From Candidatus Altimarinota bacterium (GTDB lineage: Bacteria > Patescibacteriota > Gracilibacteria > BD1-5 > UBA6164), in assembly GCA_027066455.1 (NCBI GenBank), contig JAMONT010000037.1, positions 1-41,308 on the forward strand: 41,308 nt of DNA, in the 5' to 3' direction. Under the pieces are notes generated by a model. The model saw only the letters and a list, made by a program, of their open reading frames with translations. It had not been told where the DNA came from and made no database searches. Of the stretch, positions 9,663 through 19,465 are shown piece after piece (position 1 is the stretch's first letter; every line of letters starts with the position of its first letter). Made by a program: the position numbers and the translations under genes.

Positions 9663-10832
9663 ATGAATAGAGCAGAAGAACATAAATTTAAATGAAAAAT
9701 AATAGATTGACTCAAATATTGAAGAGCACATTTAAAACATAATAAATGAAAAGACTATAGTATTTTTATTAAAGAACAAAGAGAACTTATAACATTATTT
9801 TGAAAAATTTTTTGAAGAACAGAATGGCAAACAGATTCTTATTATTATAATGATTCAGAAACAAAATTTTTTTGAAAAATATCTAATGAAAATAAAAAAA
9901 ATATAATATCTTTTATAAAATGAAGAAAATTAAGTCCTGAAATAAAAAAAGAAGTTATAAAAAATTGAAAGAATATTTTTGCCTTATTAACTTCTTTAAA
10001 TCCTAATATTCCTAATAAAAATATTAATGATTACATTATAAAAGAGCTTAATAATAGTTGAAAAGCATTAGAAATTTTTATTCTTTATTCTATAAATGAA
10101 TTTTGAAATAATGAAAATATAACTGTAGAAAAATGAAAATATAATTTTGAACCAAATAAAATAGATTTTATAACAGAATATATAAAGACAAGTGTAAATG
10201 TAAATATAGCAGTTCAAGTAACTACAAGTGAAAATTTAAATAAAAATTATAAAGAGGAAGATATGAAAAATCTATCATATATTTTAGATAATCCTTGAAA
10301 AACTTTTGAGTCTAGAGGTGAAAAACATAAAAAAATATTAGATGAAAGAAAACTAGATATTATTAACTATAGAAAAGAAGATATTCCAGATATACCTGTA
10401 CTTTTTATTATAAATTCAACTATTTGAAAAACAGTAAAAGAAGAAAAAAATTCTAAAAATAATTCTTTCAAAGAGGCTTATAAAAATATTTGAAAATGAG
10501 AATTATTAAAAAATTTAGAAAATAAAGAAAATAAAAAAGAGTTAGAAATAATTTGAAAAACTTATCCTATTTTAATAGAAAAAGCTATAAAGGATTTAAA
10601 TAAAATTGATTTAAATGAAAATTTTCAATCAGATATAATAAAAGAAGATTATGAGACAAAAATTTGTTATAATTCTGGAGATAATATTTATAAAATGGAC
10701 TTTTATAAGAAAATAAATAATGATAAAACTTTTTTATATTCACTAGATTTTTTTATAACAAATAAATTTTTAAAAAAAATTTGAAAGCAACAAGAAATTC
10801 CTAAAAGAAAATATATACATAAAAATAATTAA
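9663..10832 (+). CDS. Unknown hydrophilic protein, 389 aa
   Basis: Open for 390 codons only with TGA = Gly (more than 20 in-frame TGA). There is no signal peptide or membrane segment. The N-terminus (MNRAEEHKFKGKIIDGLKYG) is basic. The middle section INVAVQVTTSENL-like stretch followed by charged residues (FESRGEKHKKILDERKLDI) gives the impression of an alpha/beta fold with an acidic/basic pocket, but I cannot assign a family. It starts nine bases after the MetX-like gene and ends 13 bases before the HAD-like gene, so the three probably share a transcript. Confidence 0.7.
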
Positions 10833-10845
10833 TAATAAAAATATT

Positions 10846-11484
10846 ATGAAAAATAATTTAAAAAAATTTTTTTTAGAAGAAATTTATAAAAAAATTTCTT
10901 TAGAAGAATTAAAAAAATTAGAAAACTTTTTAGAATTAGAAATAAAAAAAATATCAGAAAAAAATAATAATTTAGAAAAAAAAGATTTGAAAATAATTGT
11001 TGCAGATTTAGATGATACTATCTTTTCTACAAAAAAAATTAGAACAGATGATTTTATGGGATGAAAAAGATGAGATGAAGGAAATGATTTTTTAAAAAAT
11101 ATTTATGGACTTGAAAAATTAATAAATAAATATTATAAAAATAAAACTTTTCTAGAAACTATTTCTTCTAAATTAAAAGAAAATAAAGATTTGATTTTAA
11201 CAGCTTGACTTGAAGAATTACAAATAATGAAAATAAAAGAATTATGACTTGAAAAAATTAATTATATTATAACTGAAAAAGCTCAAGATAAAATTCTTGA
11301 ACTTATAAAATATTTTTATTTTGACCTGAAATTTTTACCAAAAAAAATAACTATTTATGAAGATAGACCTCATTTTTTTATTTATTTTAAAGATTTTTTA
11401 GAAAAAATTTTAAAAACAAAAATAGAAATTATTTATGTAGAAATGGATTGAAATGAAAAAGAACCAAAATTATTTAATTTATAG
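10846..11484 (+). CDS. HAD-like phosphatase/hydrolase domain protein
   Basis: 212 residues, ending in TAG. A charged helical N-terminus (1-45) precedes HAD motif I, IIVADLDDTIF (DxDxT form, nucleophile Asp about residue 53). Motif II is probably the Thr in LILTAGLEE, and the acidic motif IV is ITIYEDRPHFF. The conserved order Asp-Thr-(Lys)-Asp fits a small cytosolic HAD enzyme acting on a phosphorylated compound; the substrate is unknown. Similar "EDRP"-type HAD proteins often act on nucleotides or RNA ends, but this is only a suggestion. It is last in the rpmF-to-HAD run. Confidence 0.7.
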
Positions 11485-11500
11485 GAAAATTAAAAAAATA

Positions 11501-11520
11501 CAGAAGCTTAAAACCTTCTG
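11501..11520. terminator. Small hairpin between convergent genes
   Basis: CAGAAG / CTTCTG with an 8-base loop. It lies between the end of the HAD-like gene and the convergent end of the rluD-type gene. There is no strong T-run, so it is a weak call. Confidence 0.35.
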
Positions 11521-11528
11521 TTAACGGT

Positions 11529-12470
11529 TTATATTATTTCAGTTTTCAAATCAATATCTCACAAAATTATTTTTATATCTGATTTTAATTTTCAATAAAA
11601 AGTTTCTTTTTTTCAATATAATTCAATTTCTAATTTATAAGAATGCAAAGCTTGCCTTTTTATTCTATATTTTGTTGCAACTTCTTTATTAACTTTTGGA
11701 TTTCCATAAACTTCATCTGCTAAAATTGGATATCAAATAGAGGCCAAATGAACTCTTATTTGGTGAGTTCTTCCTGTTTCTAATTTTAATTCTACAAGAG
11801 TATGTTTAGAATCTATATATTTTATAACTTTTCCGTGAGTAATTGCAAGTTTTGGATTTATAGGATTTTGAGTTGTCATTTTAATTTTATTTGTAGGATG
11901 TCTTCAAATAAAACTTTCTATTTTAAAATCTTTTTCTTTCAAAATCCCACTAACAACAGCTAAATAATATTTTCAAACTTCTTTATTTCTTATTTTTTCT
12001 TGTAAATAAGTCATCATTTTATCAGTTTTTGCAACCATAATTAACCCTGAAGTATTTTTGTCTAATCTATGTACAATTCCAGGTCTTTCAACTCAATTTA
12101 TAGAACTCAAATCTTTTATATGGTACAAAAGTGCATTTACCAAAGTTCCACTTTTTCATCATTCTCAAAGAACAGGGTGAACATTTAAATTAGAATTTTT
12201 ATTAATAATTACTATTTCTGAATCCTCATAAACAATATCTAAAGGAATATTTTCTGCTTTTAAATCAAGTTTTTCAGTTTTTAAATTTATTTCAATTTCA
12301 TCTTTATTAAAAATTTTTGCATTCTTTTTGATAGTATTGGAATTTATTTTAACTTGTCCTAAATCAATTATTTTTTGTACATAAGATCTAGAGAACTCAG
12401 GAAAAACCTTTGTTAAATAAAGGTCTAATCTATCTTTTTTTTCTATAAAACAACTAAATTTGTAATTCAT
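11529..12470 (-). CDS. rluD: RluA/RluD family pseudouridine synthase
   Basis: 313 residues. An S4 RNA-binding domain at the N-terminus ([30 protein letters not shown]) is followed by the catalytic domain. This has the motif [18 protein letters not shown], whose Asp is the nucleophile, and later the [19 protein letters not shown] motif. It isomerises uridine to pseudouridine in 23S rRNA (RluD) or related RNAs; RluC/RluA specificity cannot be excluded. It is divergent from the ncRNA at 12531, with the ncRNA promoter only 26 bases from its start codon. Confidence 0.92.
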
Positions 12471-12495
12471 TTTTTCTTTTTGTTAAAATTTAAAT

Positions 12496-12524
12496 TTGAC
12501 TTTTTTGTTTATTTTGTATATAAT
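12496..12524 (+). promoter_or_regulatory. Near-consensus sigma-70 promoter of small RNA 1
   Basis: -35 TTGACT at 12496-12501 and -10 TATAAT at 12519-12524, spaced 17 bases. This is the best promoter in the window with optimal spacing. The predicted start is A at 12531, giving a transcript that begins ACAAAAAA. Confidence 0.85.
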
Positions 12525-12530
12525 GTTTAT

Positions 12531-12605
12531 ACAAAAAAGGTGTGTTGGCCTGTGGAGAGTGTAGCGTATGCGCACTCTGTGAAGCAGGGGAAACCCCTTT
12601 TTTTT
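12531..12605 (+). ncRNA. Structured small RNA 1, partner of DUF3800 gene
   Basis: A 75-nt GC-rich island between a near-consensus promoter and a run of eight T. The RNA folds as one long imperfect hairpin. The lower stem is AAAAAAGG...CCTTTTTT. Next come CCTG/CAGG (12549-12552 / 12585-12588), an internal loop TGG / GTGAAG, then a perfect 6-bp stem AGAGTG/CACTCT (12556-12561 / 12573-12578), topped by a small GC-GTAT-GC hairpin. It shares the blocks GCCT(A)GTGGAGA and TCTRTGAARC(T)AGGGGA with the RNA at 27858-27937. Both lie tail-to-tail with a DUF3800 gene. It codes for no credible peptide. I considered 4.5S SRP RNA, but the Ffh-binding loops are absent. Confidence 0.8.
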
Positions 12606-12606
12606 G

Positions 12607-13227
12607 TTATTCTAAAATTATAAAACTAATTTCTTCATTTACAAAATATTCTATAAAATCACTATCTATCTCTTCTCTTTTAGTAATATAAACATTATTT
12701 AATTTTCAAGCAACAAAATCAGAAAACTTAATTCATCAATATTTTTTTGAATTACCAAAAGTAAAAGTAAATTTACTTTTTTTTATTAAACTTTTTTTCT
12801 CATTTAAAAGTTTTTTTATTTTTTCTTTTTTATAATCAAGCTTTATATTATCTGCAATAATATTTATTGTTTCAAATTTTTTATTCAAAATATTAGAATA
12901 TTTTAATGTATGATAAATTAAAATTTTTAAAGATTCAAAATAATTTTTTCAACTTTCCTTATAATTTTTAGCAAAAATTCAAATAAATTGAATTTGTTTA
13001 GAATATTTACTATATTTTATAAAATTATAAAAATACTCTATTTTATCTCTATAATTTCTATCATAACTTTTTATTTCTCAACCTTTTTCTTTTATTCAGG
13101 TATGGTTCAAAAAATCACAATAAATTTTATCAATAGTTCAAGGTTTTAAACTTGTAACCAAACCTGCTAAAATAAATTTTCATCATTCTTTATGTAAAGC
13201 CTTACTCTCATCTAAGAATATATACAT
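12607..13227 (-). CDS. DUF3800 family protein, copy 1
   Basis: 206 residues. It opens MYIFLDESK, the DUF3800 N-terminal signature (hhhDESG) with Lys for Gly, and ends with the family motif GGIKFSDFVAGKLNN (cf. lqlADlvAg). The spaced acids Asp6, Glu7 and the C-terminal Asp suggest an RNase H-like metal site; this is inference. It is paralogous to the protein at 27221-27859, sharing SGTIDKIY..FL, K(G)EIKS.DR.Y..KI and the C-terminal motif. The stop codon lies one base from the end of small RNA 1, encoded on the opposite strand. DUF3800 proteins are common on mobile and defence islands, with no settled activity known to me. Confidence 0.85.
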
Positions 13228-13245
13228 TTTTTCTTTTTTTTAAAA

Positions 13246-14691
13246 TTATAAAACTAATTCTCACTTTAAAACATATTTATCTAAATCAGTAATTTTTACT
13301 TTTACTATATCTCAAATTTTCAAACTAGGTTCCATTTTAAAAAACACTTCTTTAAAATTTCTAGTTCTTCCAAAAAACTGTCATTCCTTTTTTCAAGAAA
13401 TCAAAATTTCTTCTATTTTTCATAACATTAATTTATTCCTTTTTGTAACAGATTCTAGTAATTTATCATTTAAAATATGCCATCTTTCAGCTTTTACTTT
13501 TTCAGAAATATCATCAGGAAAAAGTTTTGCAGCAATAGTTCAAGTTCTAACAGAATATCTAGCATTATAAACAAAATCAAATTCACATTCTTCAAAAGCT
13601 TTTTTCGTGTCTTCAAACATCTTATCCGTTTCACCTGAAAAACCAAGAATTATATCTGTTGAAATAGAAAAATTTGGGTCTTTTTTTCTCAAATAATCAA
13701 TCATTTCTTTGAATTTCTTATAAGAATGTTTTCTATTCATTTTTTTTAATATTTCATCATTTCAGGATTGTAAAGCAAAATGCAAGTAATTACAAGTTTT
13801 TTCCAAATCAAAATGTGCATCTAAAATATCCTGAGTCATATCATGTGGATTACTAGAAGTAAACCTAATTCTATCAAGTTTTTCTATTTTATTTAATTCT
13901 TCTAATAATTTTCTAAAAGGAGTTTTAAAATTTTCTTTCCACTTCCCTTCTTTTTCATTCCAATATTTTTTACCTAAAAAATCTTTTCAGTAAGAATTTA
14001 CATTTTGTCAAACAAGGGTTATTTCTTTTGCTCAATTTTTTACAACTTCTCTAGCTTCTTTTATAATTTCTTCAATAGTTCTTGATTTTTCTTTTCCTCT
14101 TGTATAAGGTACAATACAGTATGTACAATAATTATCACAACCTGTTTGAATAATAATTGTAGCTTGAGATGGATTTTCTCTTAATTGTTTTGATTTCAAG
14201 TAATCATCAAAATTATAATCTTTTCAAATTGTTTCTCATAAAATATGAGTTAAAATAAGGGCTAAATATTTTATATCTTCTATTCTCAAAGTAAAGTCTA
14301 GCTTATTATCAAACCTAGGAAATAATTTATCATCATTATTAAAAATTCACTTTTCATCTTTTAAAATATTTATTTTTTTTGCCTTATTTTTATCTCTTTT
14401 ATAATCTTTTAAATATTTAGAGTTCAAACCTGTTTTTCTGACCATACAGCCAGTTATTCAAAGAAGTATATTTTTTTTATTTTTTTCATTTTCTTTTTTA
14501 ATTTCCTGAGCAAATCAAAAAACTCTGTCTTCTCATTTTTGTCTAACAGAACAAGTATTCAAAATAACCAAATCAGCTTGTTTCCAATTATTTGTTTTCA
14601 TAAATTTCCCTTGCAACAAAATCATATTAATTTTTTCTGAATCTGCTTTATTCATTGCACAACCAAAAGTTTGAATGAAATATTTTTTCAT
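13246..14691 (-). CDS. miaB: tRNA methylthiotransferase MiaB
   Basis: 481 residues. An N-terminal UPF0004 domain with the three cluster cysteines (TFGCAMN, LNTCSVR, TGCMVR) precedes the radical-SAM core. There CDNYCTYC supplies Cys181, Cys185 and Cys188. [29 protein letters not shown] and [13 protein letters not shown] follow, and a C-terminal TRAM domain ([17 protein letters not shown]...) ends the protein. It adds the 2-methylthio group to i6A37 of tRNAs. The pattern of the first Cys and the MNRKHS motif fit MiaB better than MtaB or RimO. It ends 18 bases before the DUF3800 start and begins 29 bases after mutL. Confidence 0.95.
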
Positions 14692-14720
14692 TTATTTTTT
14701 AAACTTAAAAATTAAAATTT

Positions 14721-16583
14721 CTACCTTTCATATTTATTTTTCAATTCATCTAAATTAATTTCAAAAATCACAGGTCTTCAATGTGGACAAGTTGCTGAAT
14801 AATCTAAAGAAGCATCATTTAGAAGTTTATTTATTTCAAATAAATTTAATTTATCTCAGAATTTCACAGCACTTCTACAAGCAGTATAAGCCAAAATTTT
14901 GTTTCTAACTTCTTCTAGAGTTTTTGATTTTTTTATTCAAAGTTCTCAAATATCTTCTATAACTCAAAGAAAAAGTTCTCTCAAATTTTCTTTTTTAACT
15001 AAATCAGGAATAGAATTTATTAAAACCAAATTATTTCACATTAATTCTATTTCAAATCACATTTCAAAAAAAATATTTTTATAATTTTCTACTATTTCAA
15101 ATTCTTTTGGAGTTAGAGAAAAGCTTTCTGCCAACAAAAGTCCTTGAACATTAGGTTTTTTAAAATTTTTTAATAATTTTTCATAAATAACTCTTTCAGC
15201 CAAAGCATGTTGGTCAAGAATTTTCAATCAAGTTTCAGTTTCAACAACAATATAAGAATTAAAAGTTTGACCAATAATTTTTCCTAAACTAGTATCATGA
15301 AGATTAGAAGATTTTTCAAAAACAACATTTTCTTCTCCCCTTCCCTTAGACTTAAGGGAAGGGTTAGGGATGGGATAATTATTTCCTAAAATTTCTTTAT
15401 TAAAATTTATAGAATTTTTTATTTCCCCTTGTTTTGGATTAAAATTAATTTCTTTATAAGGAGAATAATTTTTAAATTTTGTTCAATTTCAAGTATAATA
15501 TTTTTTTTCTGTAGCCCCTTTCTCCCAACAAGGGAGAGAGGATTCAGGAGAGAGGGATTTTTGAGGAAATTGTTCAGAAATCAAACTAACTCCTCCTAAT
15601 TTTTCTTCTATAGAATGAAAAAAAAGTCTAAAAACAGAACTTTGCGAAGCAAATTTTATTTCTTGTTTTCTAGGATGAACATTTACATCTATTTCAGTTG
15701 GATTTATTTCTAAATTCAAAATATATCAAGCAAAATTATTATGTGGAATAAATCTATTATAAGCATTAGAAATAGCTTTATAAATAATTGGAGATTTTAT
15801 TAATCTTTTATTTACAAAAAGAATTTGTCTATTTCTATTTGGAAAACTAACTTTTGGATCAGAAGTAAATCAAGTCACTTTTAATCATTCAAATCAAAAA
15901 TTTATTTCAAGTAAATTTTCTGAAAAATCTTCTCAAAAAATATTATAAATTCTAGTTTTTAAATTTTCTCAATTTCTAAAATTAAAAATTTCTTTTTTAT
16001 CACTTATAAATTCAAAAGCAATTTCTGGATAAGCCAAACTCATTGAATTCAAAAATTCTAAAATATGGTTATATTCAGTTCTTGGTTTTTTCAGATAATT
16101 AAGTCTAGCTGGAGTATTATAAAAAAGATTTTCTATAATTATTTTTGTTCCAGTTTCACTTGCAATTTCATAAATTTCTTTTTTTTCTTGAGAATTATCT
16201 GGAATTATTTCTAAACAATTTCAAAAATTTTCTCAATTAATTTTTGAAATAATTTTCATTTTTGAAACAGAGGAAATACTTGCCAAAGCCTCTCATCTAA
16301 ATCAAAAAGTCATAACATTATAAAGGTCTTGCAAAGATTTTATTTTTGAAGTTGTATATTTTTCTGTGCAAATTTCTAAATCTTCTTTTATTATTCCACT
16401 TCAATTATCACTCACAATTATTTTATCTATTCATCAATTTTCTATTTCTATTTTTATTCTACTAGCACCAGAATCTATAGAATTTTCTAATAATTCTTTT
16501 ACAACAGAAACAGGTCTTTCAACTACTTCTCAAGCTGAAATTTGGTTCGATAATTGCTTAGATAATTTTATTATTTTTTGCAT
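14721..16583 (-). CDS. mutL: DNA mismatch repair protein MutL
   Basis: 620 residues. The GHKL ATPase motifs are intact: [28 protein letters not shown] and [15 protein letters not shown]. The transducer domain ends in [13 protein letters not shown]. The C-terminal dimerisation domain has [12 protein letters not shown] (about residue 455), matching the endonuclease motif DQHAx2Ex4E, plus [10 protein letters not shown] and CPHGRP, so this is a nicking-type MutL. The linker carries two palindromic repeats read in frame: residues about 342-358 ([16 protein letters not shown]) and 402-417 ([15 protein letters not shown]). Both fall in the flexible linker, where they should be tolerated. mutS is not in the window. 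Confidence 0.96.
15331..15377 (-). repeat. GC-rich palindromic repeat R3, inside mutL
   Basis: CTTCCCTTAGACTTAAGGGAAG forms a hairpin (CTTCCCTTA / TAAGGGAAG), followed on the + strand by GGTTAGGGATGGGA. It is translated in frame within the MutL linker. It is more diverged than R1 and R7. Confidence 0.8.
15510..15558 (-). repeat. GC-rich palindromic repeat R4, inside mutL
   Basis: On the + strand it runs TGTAGCCCCTTTCTCCCAAC to AGGAGAGAGGGA. Read in the mutL direction it matches the intergenic copies R2, R5 and R6 (CCCTCTCTCNTGAATYCTCT). It is the link showing that the coding and intergenic copies are one family. Confidence 0.85.
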
Positions 16584-16660
16584 TTTTTTATTAATTAAGA
16601 ATCAGTTTTATAAAAATAATGGATTGATAAAAATTTTATATTTACAAGTTTTTATATTTA

Positions 16661-16680
16661 CAAGGGTCTTTAACCCCTTG
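16661..16680. repeat. Short hairpin upstream of mutL
   Basis: CAAGGG / CCCTTG with an 8-base loop, beside an imperfect direct repeat of TTTATATTTACAAG (16634-16662). T-rich sequence follows on the + strand, where no gene would need termination. Role unclear; it may be a decayed repeat. Confidence 0.35.
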
Positions 16681-16703
16681 CTTATTTTTTGCATTTTATT
16701 TTC

Positions 16704-17306
16704 CTAATCCTTATAACTTTTTTTATATTTTATAAAAAAAGTATTAATAATTTTTGTTTGAATTTTATAAGCAACTTTAGATACAAATTTAAAAATAATT
16801 CAGCTAGAATTTTTATCTAAAAGTCAAAAATCAAAAAGATAAATATCATTTCATATTACCATTAAATTGTGTATAGAATTGGTATCATAAATAAAATCTG
16901 TTCATAAAATATCTAAAAATAATCATTTTTCTTTATACAATTCTTCATTTATAATCATAAGTTTTTTGAATTTTTCTTTTATTACTCTATTTTCTCTAAG
17001 AATTGATTTGCTCAAAAATTTTCAATCAACTTTTTTTTGTTTAATTACATAACTTCCCTTTTTATATTCAACTATTTTTGTGTCAGGAATTACAAAAACT
17101 TCTCAAAAATATTTTTTAATAATTTCAAAAGATTTTTTTACTTCTTCAAAAGAATTTTTTCCAGAATAAAAAATGGTTTTTGCTACAATATTTGGCATTT
17201 TATAAAAATATCATTCGTGTTCAAAAACAAAATTTTCTCAAAAAACTCTAAAAGATTTTTTTTCTTTTTTTATTGCAATTATTTTTTTTAATTCTTTATT
17301 ATCCAT
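16704..17306 (-). CDS. Protein kinase-like protein, 200 aa
   Basis: The C-terminal half reads SIHNLMVIGNDIYLFDFGLLDK. This resembles the kinase catalytic and metal-binding loops, where an Asn following a catalytic-loop-like stretch is followed by DFG. Upstream, YKKGSYVIKQKKVDGKFL resembles the hinge region. A Gly-rich loop is not visible and the catalytic Asp of HRD is uncertain, so it may be an atypical or inactive kinase (lipopolysaccharide-kinase or RIO-like). Ends in TAG. It lies between ruvC and mutL with 33- and 120-base spacers. The C-terminus is basic and aromatic. Confidence 0.55.
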
Positions 17307-17339
17307 TTTTTTTTAATTATTAATTTTAAATTATTTTCT

Positions 17340-17813
17340 TTAATATTTTTTTATATTTCACATATAAGCAAGTCAAATGGCATCTGCTGCATCATCTGGT
17401 TTTGGAATTTCATCAAGTTTAAAAATTATTTTTATTGCATTTTGTAATTGAATTTTATTTGCTTTTCCATTTCCAGCTACAGCTTTTTTTAATTGCAGTG
17501 GTGTATATTCTTGAATTTCTATTCACTTTTTTATAGCTTCGTACAAAATAACTCATCTAGCATGACTAACATCAATTCAAGTTTTTATATTTTGTCCCCA
17601 ATATAATTTTTCAACAACAACTAAATCTGGTTTATATTTTTCAAGTAAACTATTATAATCTTCTCAAATTTCAAGTAATTTATATTTTAACTCAATTTTT
17701 GGAGTTGTTTCAATAATTCAATAATCTATCAAATTAAAATCAGAAAAACTTTTTTTTTCTACAATTGCAAATCAAGTGGTTGTTGTTCAAGGATCTATTC
17801 ACAAAATTATCAT
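17340..17813 (-). CDS. ruvC: Holliday junction resolvase RuvC
   Basis: 157 residues. The four RuvC catalytic acids are present: Asp7 (ILGIDPGT), Glu68 (VVVEKLYWG), Asp141 and Asp144 (PDDAADAIGLA). The central helix GNGKANKIQLQ and the end HARGVILYEA also match. It cuts Holliday junctions made during recombination, normally with RuvAB, which are not seen here. A promoter lies just upstream (17843-17870), so ruvC may lead the minus-strand run ruvC, kinase-like, mutL, miaB, DUF3800. Confidence 0.96.
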
Positions 17814-17842
17814 AATAGTTTTTAATTATTTAAATTAATTGT

Positions 17843-17870
17843 ATTATACATTTTTTTTATTTTTTGTAAA
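17843..17870 (-). promoter_or_regulatory. Probable promoter of ruvC
   Basis: On the minus strand, TTTACA (17870-17865) and TATAAT (17848-17843) are 16 bases apart. The predicted start is about 25 bases before the ruvC ATG. Confidence 0.6.
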
Positions 17871-17977
17871 ATATTTTTTTTAAGATTTTTAGGAAAAAAT
17901 AATAAAAAATTTGCAATTATCATAATTATTATTAAAATATTGTTTAGATAATAATTAAAAATTTATAAAAAAAATAA

Positions 17978-18226
17978 ATGAAAAAGATTGAAAACAAATT
18001 TTTTGATATTATTTCTCTTATTATTAGTTTTATAGCTTCTGCTTTTAGAAGTTTTATTTTACTTGTTACAAATAAAAAAAGTATAAAAAAATCATATTTC
18101 TTTAAAACTTTAGATTTTATTTTTGTATTATGGCCAAAATATTTTTGGAAAAAACCAAATACTTTAAAAATTTTTAATTATTTTGCTGATTTTATAGATT
18201 ATGTATTTTATAATAAAAAAATATAA
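17978..18226 (+). CDS. Small unknown protein, 82 aa
   Basis: 82 residues. The first half is hydrophobic (IISLIISFIASAFRSFILLV, about 12-31) and could form one membrane helix. The rest is aromatic and basic (LWPKYFWKKPNTLKIF). It contains no TGA codon. Its stop overlaps the next ATG by one base (TAATG), so it is translationally coupled to the pseudopilin gene and may be an accessory factor of that surface system. No family recognised. Confidence 0.6.
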   Translation: MKKIENKFFDIISLIISFIASAFRSFILLVTNKKSIKKSYFFKTLDFIFVLWPKYFWKKPNTLKIFNYFADFIDYVFYNKKI

Positions 18227-19359
18227 TGAAAAAAAATAATTCTTGATTTACACTTATTGAAATAATTATTTGAATTTTAATTTTTTCAATTATATTAATT
18301 TGAAGTTTTCAAGTTTTAAGTCATCTTTGAATTGCTAGAGCAAAATTGATGATAAAAACAGATATAGAAAAAAAAGCTTTTTATTTTTCTGAAAAACTTT
18401 TTGAAGAAATAAAATCTTGATGAGTAATAGATTATGAAGAATATTTTAACAGAAAAGTTTTTAACAATGGTTCACCTTTATATTTAAGCTGACATTATGT
18501 AAATAATTCTTGATTTTGAAATGAATGAAACTATTATGTTTGTAAAAGTGATTCTATAACAGATAAAATGTTGCAATGAATTCCTTGAAACTATTATAAT
18601 AATTGATGTATTTCTCCAACTTTAAATAATTTATCAACTACTCAAAGTTGAGCAAAACAAAGATATTGACAATATACTTTGCAATTTGTAGATTATAATT
18701 CTGATTGAATTTGAAATTATGATGATAATACAAATGATGATGAATTTTTAGGAAGATGACCAGAAGCATTTGAATTAGATAAAAATTTAACAGAATTATA
18801 TTTGATTTCTTGAGATAAAAAAATTAGAACTTATTTTAGATATTCTGTAAAACAAGACCCAAATATTGATTCAAGTACTTATGATTGTATTAGCTGAGAT
18901 TCTTGAAAAACTTATACTTGAACTTGATGTTTATGAACAATAGAATTTTTAAAATTAACTTGAAAAGATTGGTGAGAAAATCATAATGCAACTTTTACTT
19001 GAGCTTTTGACTGAAAAACAGATACTTGGATTATAAATAAAAGATTTTCTTGAGAAACAAATGTTGATCCTTCTAATTCAGTTATAGCTTGAACTTGAGC
19101 TACACAAGAAGAAAAAAATAAATATTGGCAATCACTTTTTGATGATTCTATAAATGTAGAAAATGTTAAATTTTTACTTTTTCCAAATAAAGATACTAGT
19201 CTTACTTGGAAAGAAAATAATTTTTCTGATACAGCTCCTTATTTGAGATTACAAATGACTTTGAAACCTAGTTGGAAAAGTAGAAAACAAATAAAAGGAA
19301 AAATTCCTGAAATTCCTATAAATATGACTATTAGTTTAAGTGATATTTTGAGTAATTAA
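18226..19359 (+). CDS. Type IV pilin-like (pseudopilin) protein
   Basis: 377 residues. It starts MKKNNSG-FTLIE, a type III prepilin signal. Cleavage would follow Gly7 (encoded by TGA), leaving N-terminal Phe8 and the conserved Glu12, followed by a hydrophobic helix (to about residue 30) and SHLGIARAKL. The large C-terminal part is rich in Trp, Thr and Gly (more than 25 TGA codons) with paired Cys, and looks like a secreted beta-rich domain. Major pilins are usually near 150 residues, so this is more like a tip or minor pilin/adhesin. The PilC-like gene at 21778 may belong to the same machine; no ATPase or prepilin peptidase is in view. Confidence 0.82.
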
Positions 19360-19380
19360 AAAATTATCCCTATCTATTTA

Positions 19381-19430
19381 CCTCTCTCTTGAATTCTCTC
19401 TCCCCTTTTTGGGGGAGAAAGAGGCTACAA
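19381..19430 (+). repeat. GC-rich palindromic repeat R5, intergenic
   Basis: Starts 21 bases after the pseudopilin stop: CCTCTCTCTTGAATTCTCTC, then a hairpin (CTCCCC TTTTT GGGGGAG), then AAAGAGGCTACA. It has the same orientation relative to the upstream gene as R2 and R6. Confidence 0.85.
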
Positions 19431-19465
19431 ATTAAAAATTAATTAAAAATTAAAATAATAAAAAA

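Noticed and set aside
12531-12605. 4.5S/SRP RNA
   Set aside because: It is GC-rich, about the right size and contains GAAGCAGG. However, the SRP domain IV pattern (GGTCAGG, GGAA tetraloop, AGCAGCC) is not present, and the second copy with a DUF3800 gene argues for another family.
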